Assembly: GCF_021462825.1 (NCBI RefSeq)
Contig: NZ_JAKEEB010000003.1
Coordinates: 362,483 to 426,482, forward strand
From: Streptomyces glomeratus
Lineage (GTDB): Bacteria > Actinomycetota > Actinomycetes > Streptomycetales > Streptomycetaceae
Direction: 5' to 3'
Length of the DNA stretch: 64,000 nt
The notes beneath the pieces are model-generated. The model was not told the origin of the DNA, did no database searches, and saw nothing but the letters and a program-made list of their open reading frames with translations. Positions 26,278 to 35,279 of this stretch are shown piece by piece. Each line of letters opens with the position of its first letter. The stretch's first letter is position 1. The position numbers and the translations under genes were made by a program.

Positions 26278-27498
26278 ATGCCCCTGGCCCTGCTCGCCCT
26301 CGCCGTGGGCGCCTTCGGCATCGGCACCACCGAGTTCGTGATGATGGGCCTGCTGCCCGATGTCGCGGACGACCTGCACATATCCATCCCCACCGCCGGG
26401 CACCTGGTCTCGGCGTACGCGCTGGGCGTGGTGATCGGCGCGCCGCTGCTGGCCGCGCTCACCGCCCGGCTGTCCCGCCGCACGGTCCTCATCGGCCTGA
26501 TGGCCCTGTTCGTCGTCGGCAACGCGCTGTCCGCGCTCGCGCCCGGCTACGACTGGCTGCTGGCCGCCCGCTTCCTCAGCGGACTGCCGCACGGTGCCTT
26601 CTTCGGCGTCGGCGCGGTCGTCGCGACCGGTCTGGTCACCCCCGAGCGCAAGGCCCGCTCGGTCTCGCTGATGTTCATGGGCCTCACGGTCGCCAACATC
26701 GCCGGCGTGCCGGTGGCCACCCTGATGGGCCAGCACCTGGGGTGGCGGGCGACGTTCCTCGGCGTCAGCGCGATCGGCGTGGCGGCGATCGTGTCGCTCT
26801 CCCTCCTGATCCCGCGCGACCACACCCACGCCCCGGCCGGCGGCCTGAGGGGCGAGCTGGCCGCCCTGCGTTCCCTGCCGGTCTGGCTGGCGCTGGGCAC
26901 GACGGTGGCCGGCTTCGGCGCGCTGTTCGCGGCGTACAGCTACATCGCGCCGATGCTGACGGACGCGGCGGGCTACGCGGACGCCAGCGTGACCCTGCTC
27001 CTGGCTCTGTTCGGCGTGGGCGCGACGATCGGCAATCTGGTGGGTGGCCGCCTCGCGGACCACTCGCTGCGGGGAACCCTCTTCGGCGGCCTGATCGCGC
27101 TCGCGGCGGTGCTGGGGCTGTTCCCGCTGCTGATGAACGCCGAGTGGAGCGCGGCCCTGGCCGTGGCGCTGCTGGGCACGGCGGCGTTCGTCACCGGCTC
27201 CCCGTTGCAGCTCATGGTCATGGAGAAGGCGTCCGCCGCCCCTTCCCTGGCGTCCTCGGCCAACCAGGCGGCCTTCAACCTGGCCAACGCGGGCGGCGCC
27301 TGGATCGGCGGCCTGGCCCTGGCCGCGGGCCTCGGCGTCACCTCCCCGGCGCTCACGGGTGCGGGCCTGGCGGTGCTGGGCCTCGCGGTGGCGGCAGTCG
27401 CGTATGCCGTGGACCGTGGCCGGAGTGCCCCGCGGCCCGCCCGGGAGCGGCTGGTGGCGACGCATGTCCCTGAGCACGCCGAGAGCGTGCGCGGCTGA
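26278..27498 (+). CDS. MFS transporter, AraJ/DHA1 type
   Basis: A 406-residue 12-helix major facilitator of the arabinose-efflux (AraJ/YdhP) group, with the typical beginning LAVGAFGIGTTEFVMMGLLPDVADDL. Motif A analogue is TARLSRRTVLIGL near residue 62. Members export sugars, autoinducers or drugs. The start is taken as the ATG at 26278, where the very short N-terminus before helix 1 is normal for this family. It is preceded by a tandem-repeat array and an inverted repeat. Confidence 0.9.
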   Translation: MPLALLALAVGAFGIGTTEFVMMGLLPDVADDLHISIPTAGHLVSAYALGVVIGAPLLAALTARLSRRTVLIGLMALFVVGNALSALAPGYDWLLAARFLSGLPHGAFFGVGAVVATGLVTPERKARSVSLMFMGLTVANIAGVPVATLMGQHLGWRATFLGVSAIGVAAIVSLSLLIPRDHTHAPAGGLRGELAALRSLPVWLALGTTVAGFGALFAAYSYIAPMLTDAAGYADASVTLLLALFGVGATIGNLVGGRLADHSLRGTLFGGLIALAAVLGLFPLLMNAEWSAALAVALLGTAAFVTGSPLQLMVMEKASAAPSLASSANQAAFNLANAGGAWIGGLALAAGLGVTSPALTGAGLAVLGLAVAAVAYAVDRGRSAPRPARERLVATHVPEHAESVRG

Positions 27499-27580
27499 GG
27501 CGCGAGCCAGGCGGGCCGGGCCCCGGGGCCGTTGAGGCCGCAGCGGAGTCCGGGGCGGCAGCCCCAGGCCATGGCGGGCG

Positions 27581-27655
27581 GCAGTCACCGGACCACGGCC
27601 CGACGGCAGTCACCGGGCCACGGCCCGACGGCAGCCACCGGGCCACGGCCCGTCG
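27581..27655. repeat. Three tandem 25-bp units between convergent genes
   Basis: Three adjacent 25-base copies (27581, 27606, 27631) differ by two or three bases each; the unit includes GTCACCGG and CCACGGCCCG. They occupy the gap between the MFS and nadE stop codons and may act in termination. Confidence 0.9.
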
Positions 27656-27697
27656 CACCGGGGACGCCGTATGGACCACGGCGCCCCCGGCGGAGCG

Positions 27698-29452
27698 TCA
27701 CGCGTGCTCGCGCCAGCGGTTCGTGATCGGCAGACGGCGGTCCTTGCCGAAGCCCTTCGCCGAGATCTTCGTGCCCGGCGGGTACTGCCGGCGCTTGTAC
27801 TCCGCCGTGTCGACCATGCGCAGCGTCTTCACCACCAGGTCGCGGTCGAAGCCCGCCGCCACGATGGCGTCCGCGCCCTGGTCCCGGTCCACGTACAGAT
27901 CCAGGATCGCGTCCAGGACCGGATAGTCGGGCAGCGAGTCCGTGTCGACCTGTCCCGGGCGCAGCTCCGCACTCGGCGGCTTCGTGATCGAGTTCTCCGG
28001 GATCGGCGGCGTCTGGCCCCGCTCCGCCGCCGCGCGGTTGCGCCACCGCGCGAGCTGGAAGATCGACGTCTTGTACACGTCCTTGATCGGGCCGTACGCG
28101 CCCACCGAGTCGCCGTACAGCGTGGAGTAGCCCACCGCCAGCTCCGACTTGTTGCCGGGCGCCAGCACGATGTGGCCCTCCTGGTTGGAGATCGCCATCA
28201 GCAGCGTGCCGCGCAGCCGGGACTGGAGGTTCTCCTCCGCCAGGCCGGTCAGCCCCAGTGCGTCCATGTAGGCGGCGAACATCGGCTCGATGGGGACGGT
28301 ACGGAAGTGCAGGCCCGTGCGCCGGGCCAGCTCCGCCGCGTCGTCCCTGGAGTGCCCGGAGGAGTACTTGGAGGGCATGGAGACCCCGTACACGTTCTCC
28401 GCGCCCACCGCGTCGCACGCGATCGCCGCGACCAGCGCCGAGTCGATACCGCCCGAGAGACCGATGAGGACGGACCGGAAGCCGTTCTTCGTCACGTACG
28501 CCCGCAGGCCCGTCACCAGCGCCGAGTAGATCTCCTCGTCGTCCTCGAGCCGGTCCGCGTACCCGCCCGTCAGCTCGGGCTCGTACGGCGGCAGCGGCTC
28601 CTCGGACAGCACCAGGCGGTCGATGCGCAGCCCGTCGTCGACCACACCCTCGGGCGCGTCAGGCTGCGCAGCCGGCAGATCGAGGTCCAGGACCACGCAG
28701 CCCTCGACGAACTGCGGCGCCCGCGCGATCACCTCGCCGTCGGGGCCGACCACGATCGAGTCCCCGTCGAAGACCAGCTCGTCCTGTCCGCCCATCATGG
28801 CGATGTAGGCGGTGGTGCAGCCGGCCTCCTGCGCCCGCTTGCGCACCAGCTCCAGGCGCGTGTCGTCCTTCTCCCGCTCGTACGGCGAGGCGTTGATCGA
28901 GAGCAGCAGCCCGGCCTTGGCGGTGCGTGCGGCCGGCACGCGGCCGCCGTCCTGCCAGAGGTCCTCGCAGATGGCGAGGGCGACGTCGATCCCGTGCAGC
29001 CGCACCACGGGCATCGTGTCGCCGGGCACGAAGTAGCGGAACTCGTCGAAGACGCCGTAGTTGGGCAGGTGGTGCTTGGCGAAGGTGAGGACGACCTCGC
29101 CGCGGTGCAGCACCGCCGCCGCGTCCTGAGGGGCGCCGGCCGGCTGGCCGTACTTCGGCTGGGCGGTCTCGGAGCGGTCCAGATAGCCGACGATCACCGG
29201 CAGCTCCCCGAGGCCCTCGCCGGCCAGACGCGCGGCGAGGTCCGTCAGGGCCGTGCGCGAGGCCTCGACGAACGACGACCGCAGGGCCAGGTCTTCGACC
29301 GGATATCCGGTCAGCGCCATCTCCGGAAACGCCACCAGATGCGCCCCCTGGTCGGCGGAGTGCCGGGTCCAGCGGACGATCGCCTCGGCGTTCCGGGCGA
29401 TGTCTCCGACGGTCGAGTCGATCTGATTCAGGGCGAGGCGTAGTTGAGGCAC
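27698..29452 (-). CDS. nadE: Glutamine-dependent NAD+ synthetase
   Basis: A 584-residue two-domain enzyme that makes NAD from deamido-NAD using glutamine. The N-terminal glutaminase (nitrilase fold) has all three catalytic residues: Glu in FPEMALTGYP near 44, Lys in FAKHHLPNYGVFDE near 125, and Cys in LAICEDLW near 160. The C-terminal synthetase has the ATP loop GLSGGIDSALVAA near 320. The GTG at 29452 (VPQLRLALNQ) starts exactly at the conserved domain. It stands alone between divergent and convergent neighbours. Confidence 0.96.
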   Translation of the reverse strand: MPQLRLALNQIDSTVGDIARNAEAIVRWTRHSADQGAHLVAFPEMALTGYPVEDLALRSSFVEASRTALTDLAARLAGEGLGELPVIVGYLDRSETAQPKYGQPAGAPQDAAAVLHRGEVVLTFAKHHLPNYGVFDEFRYFVPGDTMPVVRLHGIDVALAICEDLWQDGGRVPAARTAKAGLLLSINASPYEREKDDTRLELVRKRAQEAGCTTAYIAMMGGQDELVFDGDSIVVGPDGEVIARAPQFVEGCVVLDLDLPAAQPDAPEGVVDDGLRIDRLVLSEEPLPPYEPELTGGYADRLEDDEEIYSALVTGLRAYVTKNGFRSVLIGLSGGIDSALVAAIACDAVGAENVYGVSMPSKYSSGHSRDDAAELARRTGLHFRTVPIEPMFAAYMDALGLTGLAEENLQSRLRGTLLMAISNQEGHIVLAPGNKSELAVGYSTLYGDSVGAYGPIKDVYKTSIFQLARWRNRAAAERGQTPPIPENSITKPPSAELRPGQVDTDSLPDYPVLDAILDLYVDRDQGADAIVAAGFDRDLVVKTLRMVDTAEYKRRQYPPGTKISAKGFGKDRRLPITNRWREHA

Positions 29453-29577
29453 GTGCCCAGTGTAATCGTCAAAGCGACGCAATGGGGTGTGGCCCAGCCC
29501 ACGCGGCCGACGGCAGGCAGCCGGGGCGCCCCGTCTCGTACCCATCCCCGTGGTTGACGATCCCGTCGTGTCGATCC

Positions 29578-29601
29578 CGGGCGCACACGCACGTGCGCCC
29601 G
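29578..29601 (-). terminator. Hairpin downstream of the sedolisin gene
   Basis: CGGGCGCAC-ACGCAC-GTGCGCCCG is a 9-bp stem with a 6-base loop, about 50 bases past the stop codon of the minus-strand protease gene. It also faces the start region of nadE upstream. Confidence 0.7.
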
Positions 29602-29652
29602 CCCCCCGACGAGGGGGACGGGCGCGACGCGGTCACCGAGAGGTTCCGCCGG

Positions 29653-31593
29653 TCAGGGGCGGCGCCACGAGTCGACGTAGCCCGGGGCGGGCGAGCCCAC
29701 GCCGGTCACGTCGTCGTAGCCCTTCACGGCCTTCAGGGAGCTGTCCTTGCCCAGGCTGCGCACGGAGGTGTTGAGACCGCCGCTCGCGTCCAGGCCGTTG
29801 ACGAAGTCGACACGCGCCACGGCGAGGCCGGAGCCCGTCGGGTTGTCCGTGACGTCGTGGAACGACTTCGAGCCGTACTTGGCGTAGATCGCCGGGTTGG
29901 CGAAGCCGATCGCCTTGCCGCCCTGCGCCTGCTGCGCCAGGGCCTGGACGGCCGCGATCACCGGCGCGGCGAGCGAGGTGCCGCCGATCCGGTACTCGCT
30001 GTACTGCTGCGACCCGTCCGGGAAGGTCTGCGTCTGGCCGACCAGGAAACCGGTGTTGGGGTCGGCGATCGCCGCGATGTCCGGGACGACACGGTTGCCC
30101 GCGGCGTTGTTCGCCGTGGCCAGCGCGTTCGGGACGACGCCCTTCTGGTAGTACGGCTGCGGCACGGTCTTGCTGGTGCCGCCGCCCGCGCCCGAGGTGA
30201 AGGCGCCGGGGAAGTTCACCCAGCTCTTGCCGTCCGCGGACAGCGCGGCCTTCTCGGTGCCCCAGCCGGTCTCCCACAGGTACTTGTCGCCCTTGCCGAC
30301 CGCCAGCGAGGTGCCGCCGACCGCGGTCACCCACGCCGAGTTGGCCGGGGTGTCGACCTGCTTCGTCCCGGTGTTGGCGACCTCGTCGCCGTTGTCGCCG
30401 GAGGAGAAGTAGAAGCCGATGCCCTGCACCGCGCCGAACTGGAAGACCTGGTCGTAGGCGGCCGCCAGGTCCGGCGTCTGGTTGGCCTCGATGTCGCCCC
30501 AGGAGTTGGAGACGATGTCGGCCAGGTGGTTGTCGACGATCTTGCCGAGCGAGTCGAGCAGGTCGTCGTCGTAGCAGGAGGCGGCGCCGACGTAGGTGAT
30601 GTTCGCGGCGGGGGCGACCGCGTGCACGGCCTCGACGTCGAGGGTCTCCTCGCCGTACCAGCCGGCGGCCCCGCACTCCTTGGTCTTCGTGTAGCCGTCC
30701 GGCAGCACCTGGCGCAGCTGGCTGGTGGTGTAGGCGGCGTCGCCGTGCTTGTTCGCGTAGCTGGCCGCGTCGAAGGCGATGGTCGGCGAGGCGTAGGCGT
30801 CGGTGATGGCGATCCTGACGCCCTTGCCCGTGTACGTCCCGGCGCCGTACGCGGCTCGCAGCTGCTTGCCGGTGTAGCCCTGGACGGCGTACGGGATCTT
30901 GGTGCCGTACGCGTCCGGCAGCGTCGTGGCGGTGTTCGAGCCGAAGTACGAGGAGAACGGCCCCGAGTTCTTGAACACGGCGTCCGGCGGCGGCAGCTGG
31001 TCGTGGTGGCTCGCCTTGTGCGGGGCGTTGTCCAGGCCGGTGACGGTCAGCACCGCGCCCTTGAGGGCCTCGGGCGCGGAGGCCGTCTTCGACGGCGCCC
31101 GGTAGGTCTTCGAGCCCTTGGCGTAGTTGTGCAGCTGGGTGCCGAACGCCTTCTCGGCGGCGGCCACGTCACCCGTGACGGCGACGTAGTGCTGCGTGAC
31201 CGCGGTGACCGTGAGGCCCGCGGACTTCAGCCACGACTTGACCGCGCTGACCTGGGCCTTGGTCGCGCCGAAACGCGCCTGCGTCTGCTTGGCGTTGAGG
31301 TACTTGCCGTACAGCGGCGAGCTCGGGTCGGAGACGGCCTTCGCGTAGGCGGCCAGGCCGGCGGCGTCGCGGCCGGCGAGGTAGACGCGGGCCGAGACCT
31401 GGGCGCTGTTCGAGGCAGCGCCCTTGTCCGCCTTGGCCGTGGCCCACGCGGGCTTGGTGCCCGCGAGCGAGGCCCGGCCGGGGTTGTCCGCGGCGTGCGC
31501 CGCGGGAATGCCGAGCGCCAGTGCGCCGGTGAGCAGCGGCAGTGTCGCTGCCAAGCTCACTCCGGCGCGCGCCTTGGCGCGGTTGGATCTCAT
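29653..31593 (-). CDS. Secreted S53 (sedolisin/kumamolisin-type) serine-carboxyl protease
   Basis: A 646-residue secreted protease precursor. A signal peptide ends at AAHAAD (about residue 35), a pro-kumamolisin activation domain runs to ~210, and the S53 catalytic domain follows. The Glu/Asp pair is in GEETLDVEAVHAVAP near residue 315, the oxyanion Asp in SNSWGD, and the nucleophile Ser in GGTSLAAP near 541. The C-terminal FHDVTDNPTGSG resembles the calcium site of the family. Sedolisins work at acid pH. The ATG at 31593 is preceded by a GGGGG ribosome site and gives a proper signal peptide. Confidence 0.94.
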   Translation of the reverse strand: MRSNRAKARAGVSLAATLPLLTGALALGIPAAHAADNPGRASLAGTKPAWATAKADKGAASNSAQVSARVYLAGRDAAGLAAYAKAVSDPSSPLYGKYLNAKQTQARFGATKAQVSAVKSWLKSAGLTVTAVTQHYVAVTGDVAAAEKAFGTQLHNYAKGSKTYRAPSKTASAPEALKGAVLTVTGLDNAPHKASHHDQLPPPDAVFKNSGPFSSYFGSNTATTLPDAYGTKIPYAVQGYTGKQLRAAYGAGTYTGKGVRIAITDAYASPTIAFDAASYANKHGDAAYTTSQLRQVLPDGYTKTKECGAAGWYGEETLDVEAVHAVAPAANITYVGAASCYDDDLLDSLGKIVDNHLADIVSNSWGDIEANQTPDLAAAYDQVFQFGAVQGIGFYFSSGDNGDEVANTGTKQVDTPANSAWVTAVGGTSLAVGKGDKYLWETGWGTEKAALSADGKSWVNFPGAFTSGAGGGTSKTVPQPYYQKGVVPNALATANNAAGNRVVPDIAAIADPNTGFLVGQTQTFPDGSQQYSEYRIGGTSLAAPVIAAVQALAQQAQGGKAIGFANPAIYAKYGSKSFHDVTDNPTGSGLAVARVDFVNGLDASGGLNTSVRSLGKDSSLKAVKGYDDVTGVGSPAPGYVDSWRRP

Positions 31594-31873
31594 AGAACCC
31601 CCTGGATGCGGTTCGTCGCATGGAGTGGTCGGTCGGTGACCCGCGTAGAACATCGCGCGGTAACGGCGCGGTGAATGGATCACACGATCGGGGCCACTCT
31701 CCCGGTGAACGGTTCATGCCAGGGGAATGAAGAGGTCAAGAAGAAGCCAAGTGGCTGGCAGTAGGGGGCATTTGACCCGGTTTCGGCAACTCCCGTTGAT
31801 TGCAGGAAGGTTGCGATCGTCGCGGCTTCCTTGCGGCGGCCTGCGGCCCCCTCATGGCGCAGCGGCGAGACTC

Positions 31874-32497
31874 CTAGTCGCGCGGCTTGGCGCCCCGCTC
31901 CTTGAGCATCGTCGCCATCAGCTCGATCTCCGACTGCTGTGCGTCGACCATGCCCTGTGCGAGCTTCTTCTCCACGCCCACCGTGCACTTGGCGACACAG
32001 CCCTCGGCCATGTGGATGCCGCCCCTGTGGTGGTCGGTCATCATCTGCAGGTAGAGGATCTCGGCCTGCTTGCCCTGCAGCGTGTTCAGCTTCCTCAGCT
32101 CGGTGTCGGTGGCCATGCCCGGCATCAGCGCGCCGTCCTCGCCCGAGGCCATGTCGCCCATGCCCATCCACGTCATCGGCGGATCGGCGGACACCTTCGG
32201 CAGTCCCCACAGATCGAGCCAGCCGAGCAGCATGCCGCGCTGGTTGGCCTGCGTCTGTGCGATGTCGTACGCGAGCCGGCGGACCTCCTCGTTCCGCGTG
32301 CGGTCGCGCACGATGTACGACATCTCCACGGCCTGCTGGTGGTGCACCGCCATGTCGCGCGCGAAGCCCGCGTCCGCGGAGTCGGCGGTGGGCGCCTTCG
32401 TCGTGGGCCCCGTGTCCTCGGCGACCGCGTAGGTGATCGCCCCGGCCGCGACGAGCGCGGCCGCCGCGGCCCCGGCGATCCAGCCGATATGCCTCAC
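31874..32497 (-). CDS. DUF305-family membrane-anchored protein
   Basis: A 207-residue protein with an N-terminal membrane anchor (residues 5-25) and an extracytoplasmic DUF305 ferritin-like helical domain. The paired motifs FARDMAVHHQQAVEMS near residue 48 and MMTDHHRGGIHMAEGC near 152 have the histidine/methionine pattern that suggests metal binding. The GTG start overlaps the stop of the DUF3105 gene by four bases (GTGA), so the two proteins are made together and probably act together at the membrane surface. Confidence 0.88.
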   Translation of the reverse strand: MRHIGWIAGAAAAALVAAGAITYAVAEDTGPTTKAPTADSADAGFARDMAVHHQQAVEMSYIVRDRTRNEEVRRLAYDIAQTQANQRGMLLGWLDLWGLPKVSADPPMTWMGMGDMASGEDGALMPGMATDTELRKLNTLQGKQAEILYLQMMTDHHRGGIHMAEGCVAKCTVGVEKKLAQGMVDAQQSEIELMATMLKERGAKPRD

Positions 32498-33177
32498 TGG
32501 CCCAGCCCGTTCGTGCAGGCCGCGCCCGGTTCGGGCGTCTGGGCGCCCTGGACGAACTCGGCGAGGAACTTGTCGACGTTCGGGTCGCTCGCGCTCGTCA
32601 CCGTGCGCTGGTGGGCCCAGGCGGAGAGCATGATCGGGTCCTTCTGGTCCTCGACGGGGCTCATCAGCGTGTACGGCGTCTTCCTGACCTTGGCGGCGAG
32701 CGCGTCGACGTCGGCCTTGGCCGCCTTGCTGTTGTACGTCACCCAGACCGCGCCGTGCTCCAGCGAGTGCACGGCGTTCATGCTGTCGACCGGCTTGGTG
32801 TAGACGTCGCCGTTGCAGTTCTGCCACACCGGGTGGTGGTCGCCGCCGACCGGGGGCTCCATGGGGTACGACACGGTCTTCGTGGTGTGGGTGCGGCCCA
32901 GAGTGCCCTTCCATGTCCTGACGCCGTCCGCGCCGGTGACGAAGTGGCCCGGGCTCTTGGCGTGGCTCGCCCCCTTGGCGTCGCTCGCCGCGGCGGCCTT
33001 GTCGCCGGTCTGCGACTGGATGAGGACGACACCGCCGACGACCAGGCCGCCGACGACGACCGCACTGGCCGCGATCGTGAGGATCCGGTTGCGCCGCTGC
33101 CGGGCGCGCTCTGCGCGACGCATCTCCTCTATCCGGGCCTTGCGGTCGGCGGAGCCGGTCTTGTTGGCGGAGCCCAT
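32494..33177 (-). CDS. DUF3105-family membrane protein
   Basis: A 227-residue protein with a basic cytoplasmic start (RRAERARQRRNR), one membrane helix at about 33-54 and an extracytoplasmic DUF3105 domain. The domain shows YPMEPPVGGDHHPVWQNCNGDVY, VHSLEHGAVWVTY and two cysteines that may pair. DUF3105 proteins of actinobacteria are commonly found beside DUF305 proteins, as here. Function unknown; a metal or redox role is plausible. Confidence 0.88.
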   Translation of the reverse strand: MGSANKTGSADRKARIEEMRRAERARQRRNRILTIAASAVVVGGLVVGGVVLIQSQTGDKAAAASDAKGASHAKSPGHFVTGADGVRTWKGTLGRTHTTKTVSYPMEPPVGGDHHPVWQNCNGDVYTKPVDSMNAVHSLEHGAVWVTYNSKAAKADVDALAAKVRKTPYTLMSPVEDQKDPIMLSAWAHQRTVTSASDPNVDKFLAEFVQGAQTPEPGAACTNGLGQ

Positions 33178-33293
33178 GGCCAGTCCTTTTGGAGAGGGGG
33201 GAGGACGTTCGGAACCGCTGATCGTAGTGGGCGGGGACGGCGCGGACGTAGGCCGGACACGCCAATGACCGAAGAAGCGGCTTTCGTTCCGTT

Positions 33294-33316
33294 AATTTGA
33301 AGACCAGATGCACATT
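33294..33316. promoter_or_regulatory. NsrR box upstream of nsrR (autoregulatory, weaker)
   Basis: A 23-base site with the conserved right half AGATGCACATT and a degraded left half AATTTGAAGAC. It matches the stronger box upstream of hmpA at 16 of 23 positions. It ends 16 bases before the nsrR start, so NsrR could repress itself. Confidence 0.75.
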
Positions 33317-33331
33317 ATTTACGCTGAAGGC

Positions 33332-33766
33332 ATGCGGCTGTTGCGCTCCACCGACCTCGCGCTGCGCGTCCTGATGCGGCTCGCCGTCACCGGCGGGTCC
33401 AGCCCCACGACCCGGGAGGTCGCGGCGGCCATGGATGTGCCCTACACGCACGCCGCCAAGGTCGTCGCCGAACTCCAGCACATGGGTCTGCTCGATGCGC
33501 GCCGCGGCCGGGGCGGCGGGCTCGCGCTCACCGAGGCGGGCCGCACGGCGTCCGTCGGCGCGATCGTGCGCGCCTTCGAGGGGGAGGGCGACGTCGTCGA
33601 CTGCGAGGGAGCCACACCGTGCCCCCTGCACACCGGATGCCGGCTGCGGGGTGCGCTGCGCCGGGCCCAGGAGGCGTTCTTCGCCGCGCTGGACCCGGTG
33701 ACGGTGGAGGACGTGGTGGCGGCACCGACGGGGCCCCTGCTGCTGGGCATCTCCCGGAAGCCCTAG
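33332..33766 (+). CDS. nsrR: NsrR nitric-oxide-sensing Rrf2-family repressor
   Basis: A 144-residue Rrf2 regulator with a winged helix-turn-helix (about 20-65) and a [4Fe-4S] site. Cys91, Cys97 and Cys103 have the 6/6 spacing of Streptomyces NsrR, and an aspartate stands at position 8, matching Asp8, the reported fourth cluster ligand of the S. coelicolor protein. That fit decides the start at 33332 over an ATG eight codons earlier. NO destroys the cluster and lifts repression. NsrR boxes lie upstream of this gene and of hmpA, the gene beyond it on the opposite strand. Confidence 0.94.
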   Translation: MRLLRSTDLALRVLMRLAVTGGSSPTTREVAAAMDVPYTHAAKVVAELQHMGLLDARRGRGGGLALTEAGRTASVGAIVRAFEGEGDVVDCEGATPCPLHTGCRLRGALRRAQEAFFAALDPVTVEDVVAAPTGPLLLGISRKP

Positions 33767-33788
33767 CCCTGCGGGACCCCGCGGCCCC

Positions 33789-34976
33789 TCAGTCCTGGGC
33801 CAGCCAGAGGTCCGGCCCGAACACCTCGTAGTGGATGTCGGCGGGCGCCACGCCCTTCTCGATGAGCTGGGCGCGCGCCGCCCGCATGAAGGGCAGCGGA
33901 CCGCACAGGTATGCGTGCGTGCCGGGCGCGACCGCCACCGCCGAGAGGTCGGCACGGCCGGTGTGCGCGGTCTCGGGGGCGTCCTGCTCGTACCAGAAGT
34001 GCACGTCGGCGTCCGGGAGCTTCGCGGCGAAGCCCTCCTGATCGGCGCGCAGGGCGTGCGCGGCGGGGGAGCGGTCCGCGTGCACGACCGTGACCGGGGC
34101 GGTGTGGCCGATGTGGGCGAGCTGCTCCAGCATGGCGATCATCGGGGTCACGCCGATACCGGCGGAGGCGAGCAGCAGGGGCGCGTCGGTGGCGTCCAGG
34201 GCGAGGTCGCCGTACGGGGCGGACAGCTCCAGGGTGTCGTTCTCGTGCACGCGCGCGTGGAGGTGGCCGGAGACCTCGCCGTCGGGGGCCGTGTCGCCCT
34301 GCACCCGCTTGACGCTGATCTGCCGCAGCGGCGAGCCGGGGGCGGCCGAGAGGCTGTACTGGCGTATCTGCCGGGCGCCGTCGGGGAGTTCGACGCGGAC
34401 GGATACGTACTGGCCGGGGCGGAAGTCCGGGACCGGACCGTCGTCGGCCGGGCGCAGCTGGAAGGTGGCGACGTCCGCGGTCTCCTCCACGCGTCCGGCG
34501 ACCGTCCAGGTCCGCCAGCCGGTCTGCCCGCTCGCCGCGTAGAGCCGCTTCTCGATCGCGATCAGCGCGTTCGCCATCAGCCAGTAGACCTCGTCCCAGG
34601 CGGCCGCGACCTCAGGGGTGACCGCGTCGCCGAGGATCTCCACGATGGCCGCGAAGAGGTGCTGGTGGACGACCTTGTACTGCTCGGGCGTCACGCCCAG
34701 TGCGGCGTGCTTGTGGGCGATGCGGTGCAGCATCACGTCGGGCCGCCGGTCCGGGTGCTCCACGAGCAACGAGGCGAAGGCGGCGATCGAGCCCGCCAGC
34801 GCCTGCCGCTGGGTGCCGGCCGCCTGGTTGCCGCGGTTGAAGAGGTCGCGCAGCAGCTCCGGGTGCTCCGCGAACAGCCCCGCGTAGAAGCGCTCGGTGA
34901 TCTCGCCGAGAGCGGCGCCGACGGCGGGAAGGGTGGCGCGGACGGTGGCGGCGGACTGTTCGGACAGCATCGGCAC
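33789..34976 (-). CDS. hmpA: Flavohemoprotein, nitric oxide dioxygenase
   Basis: A 395-residue flavohemoglobin that turns NO into nitrate using O2 and NADH. The globin domain spans ~1-135 with the proximal heme histidine in IAHKHAALGV near residue 84. The FAD domain carries RQYSLS near 205, and the NAD domain has GIGVTPMIAML near 270 plus the C-terminal YEVFGPDLW. A perfect NsrR palindrome stands ~50 bases upstream, so the gene should be induced by NO. It faces nsrR convergently, ending 22 bases after it. Confidence 0.96.
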   Translation of the reverse strand: MPMLSEQSAATVRATLPAVGAALGEITERFYAGLFAEHPELLRDLFNRGNQAAGTQRQALAGSIAAFASLLVEHPDRRPDVMLHRIAHKHAALGVTPEQYKVVHQHLFAAIVEILGDAVTPEVAAAWDEVYWLMANALIAIEKRLYAASGQTGWRTWTVAGRVEETADVATFQLRPADDGPVPDFRPGQYVSVRVELPDGARQIRQYSLSAAPGSPLRQISVKRVQGDTAPDGEVSGHLHARVHENDTLELSAPYGDLALDATDAPLLLASAGIGVTPMIAMLEQLAHIGHTAPVTVVHADRSPAAHALRADQEGFAAKLPDADVHFWYEQDAPETAHTGRADLSAVAVAPGTHAYLCGPLPFMRAARAQLIEKGVAPADIHYEVFGPDLWLAQD

Positions 34977-35279
34977 TCCTTACGCGGGGGATGGGCGGCC
35001 TTTCGGCCGGCATCACGGTAATAAAACTTGCATCTGAGATGCAAATTTTAGTGGGGAACCCGGATGAGGCCGGCCATTACAGATGGGCCGACGAACAGGC
35101 AAGATGGGCGGCAGAGCGGAACACCCGCCGTAGTGAGGCGTTCGGTCCCGGATCGGCCGGCCGATCATGGTCCGCAACGCGCACGAAACGCTGTTGTGGT
35201 GGGATGCTCAGGTGCCCGACCGTCTCCCCCGCGGCACCGGGGGCAGGCGGCCTGACCAGCAAGGATGGGGAAGCGGAAG
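34977..35279. other. Divergent promoter region hmpA / glnA2 (303 bases)
   Basis: Non-coding gap with the NsrR box at 35025-35047 near the hmpA side. The glnA2 side shows no clear operator; I cannot identify its promoter. No RNA gene or small ORF is supported. Confidence 0.6.
35025..35047. promoter_or_regulatory. NsrR box upstream of hmpA (strong)
   Basis: The core TTGCATCT-G-AGATGCAA (35028-35044) is a perfect 8+1+8 palindrome, flanked by AAC on the left and ATT on the right. It sits in the AT-rich stretch typical of an hmpA promoter, 49 bases from the start codon. Confidence 0.9.
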
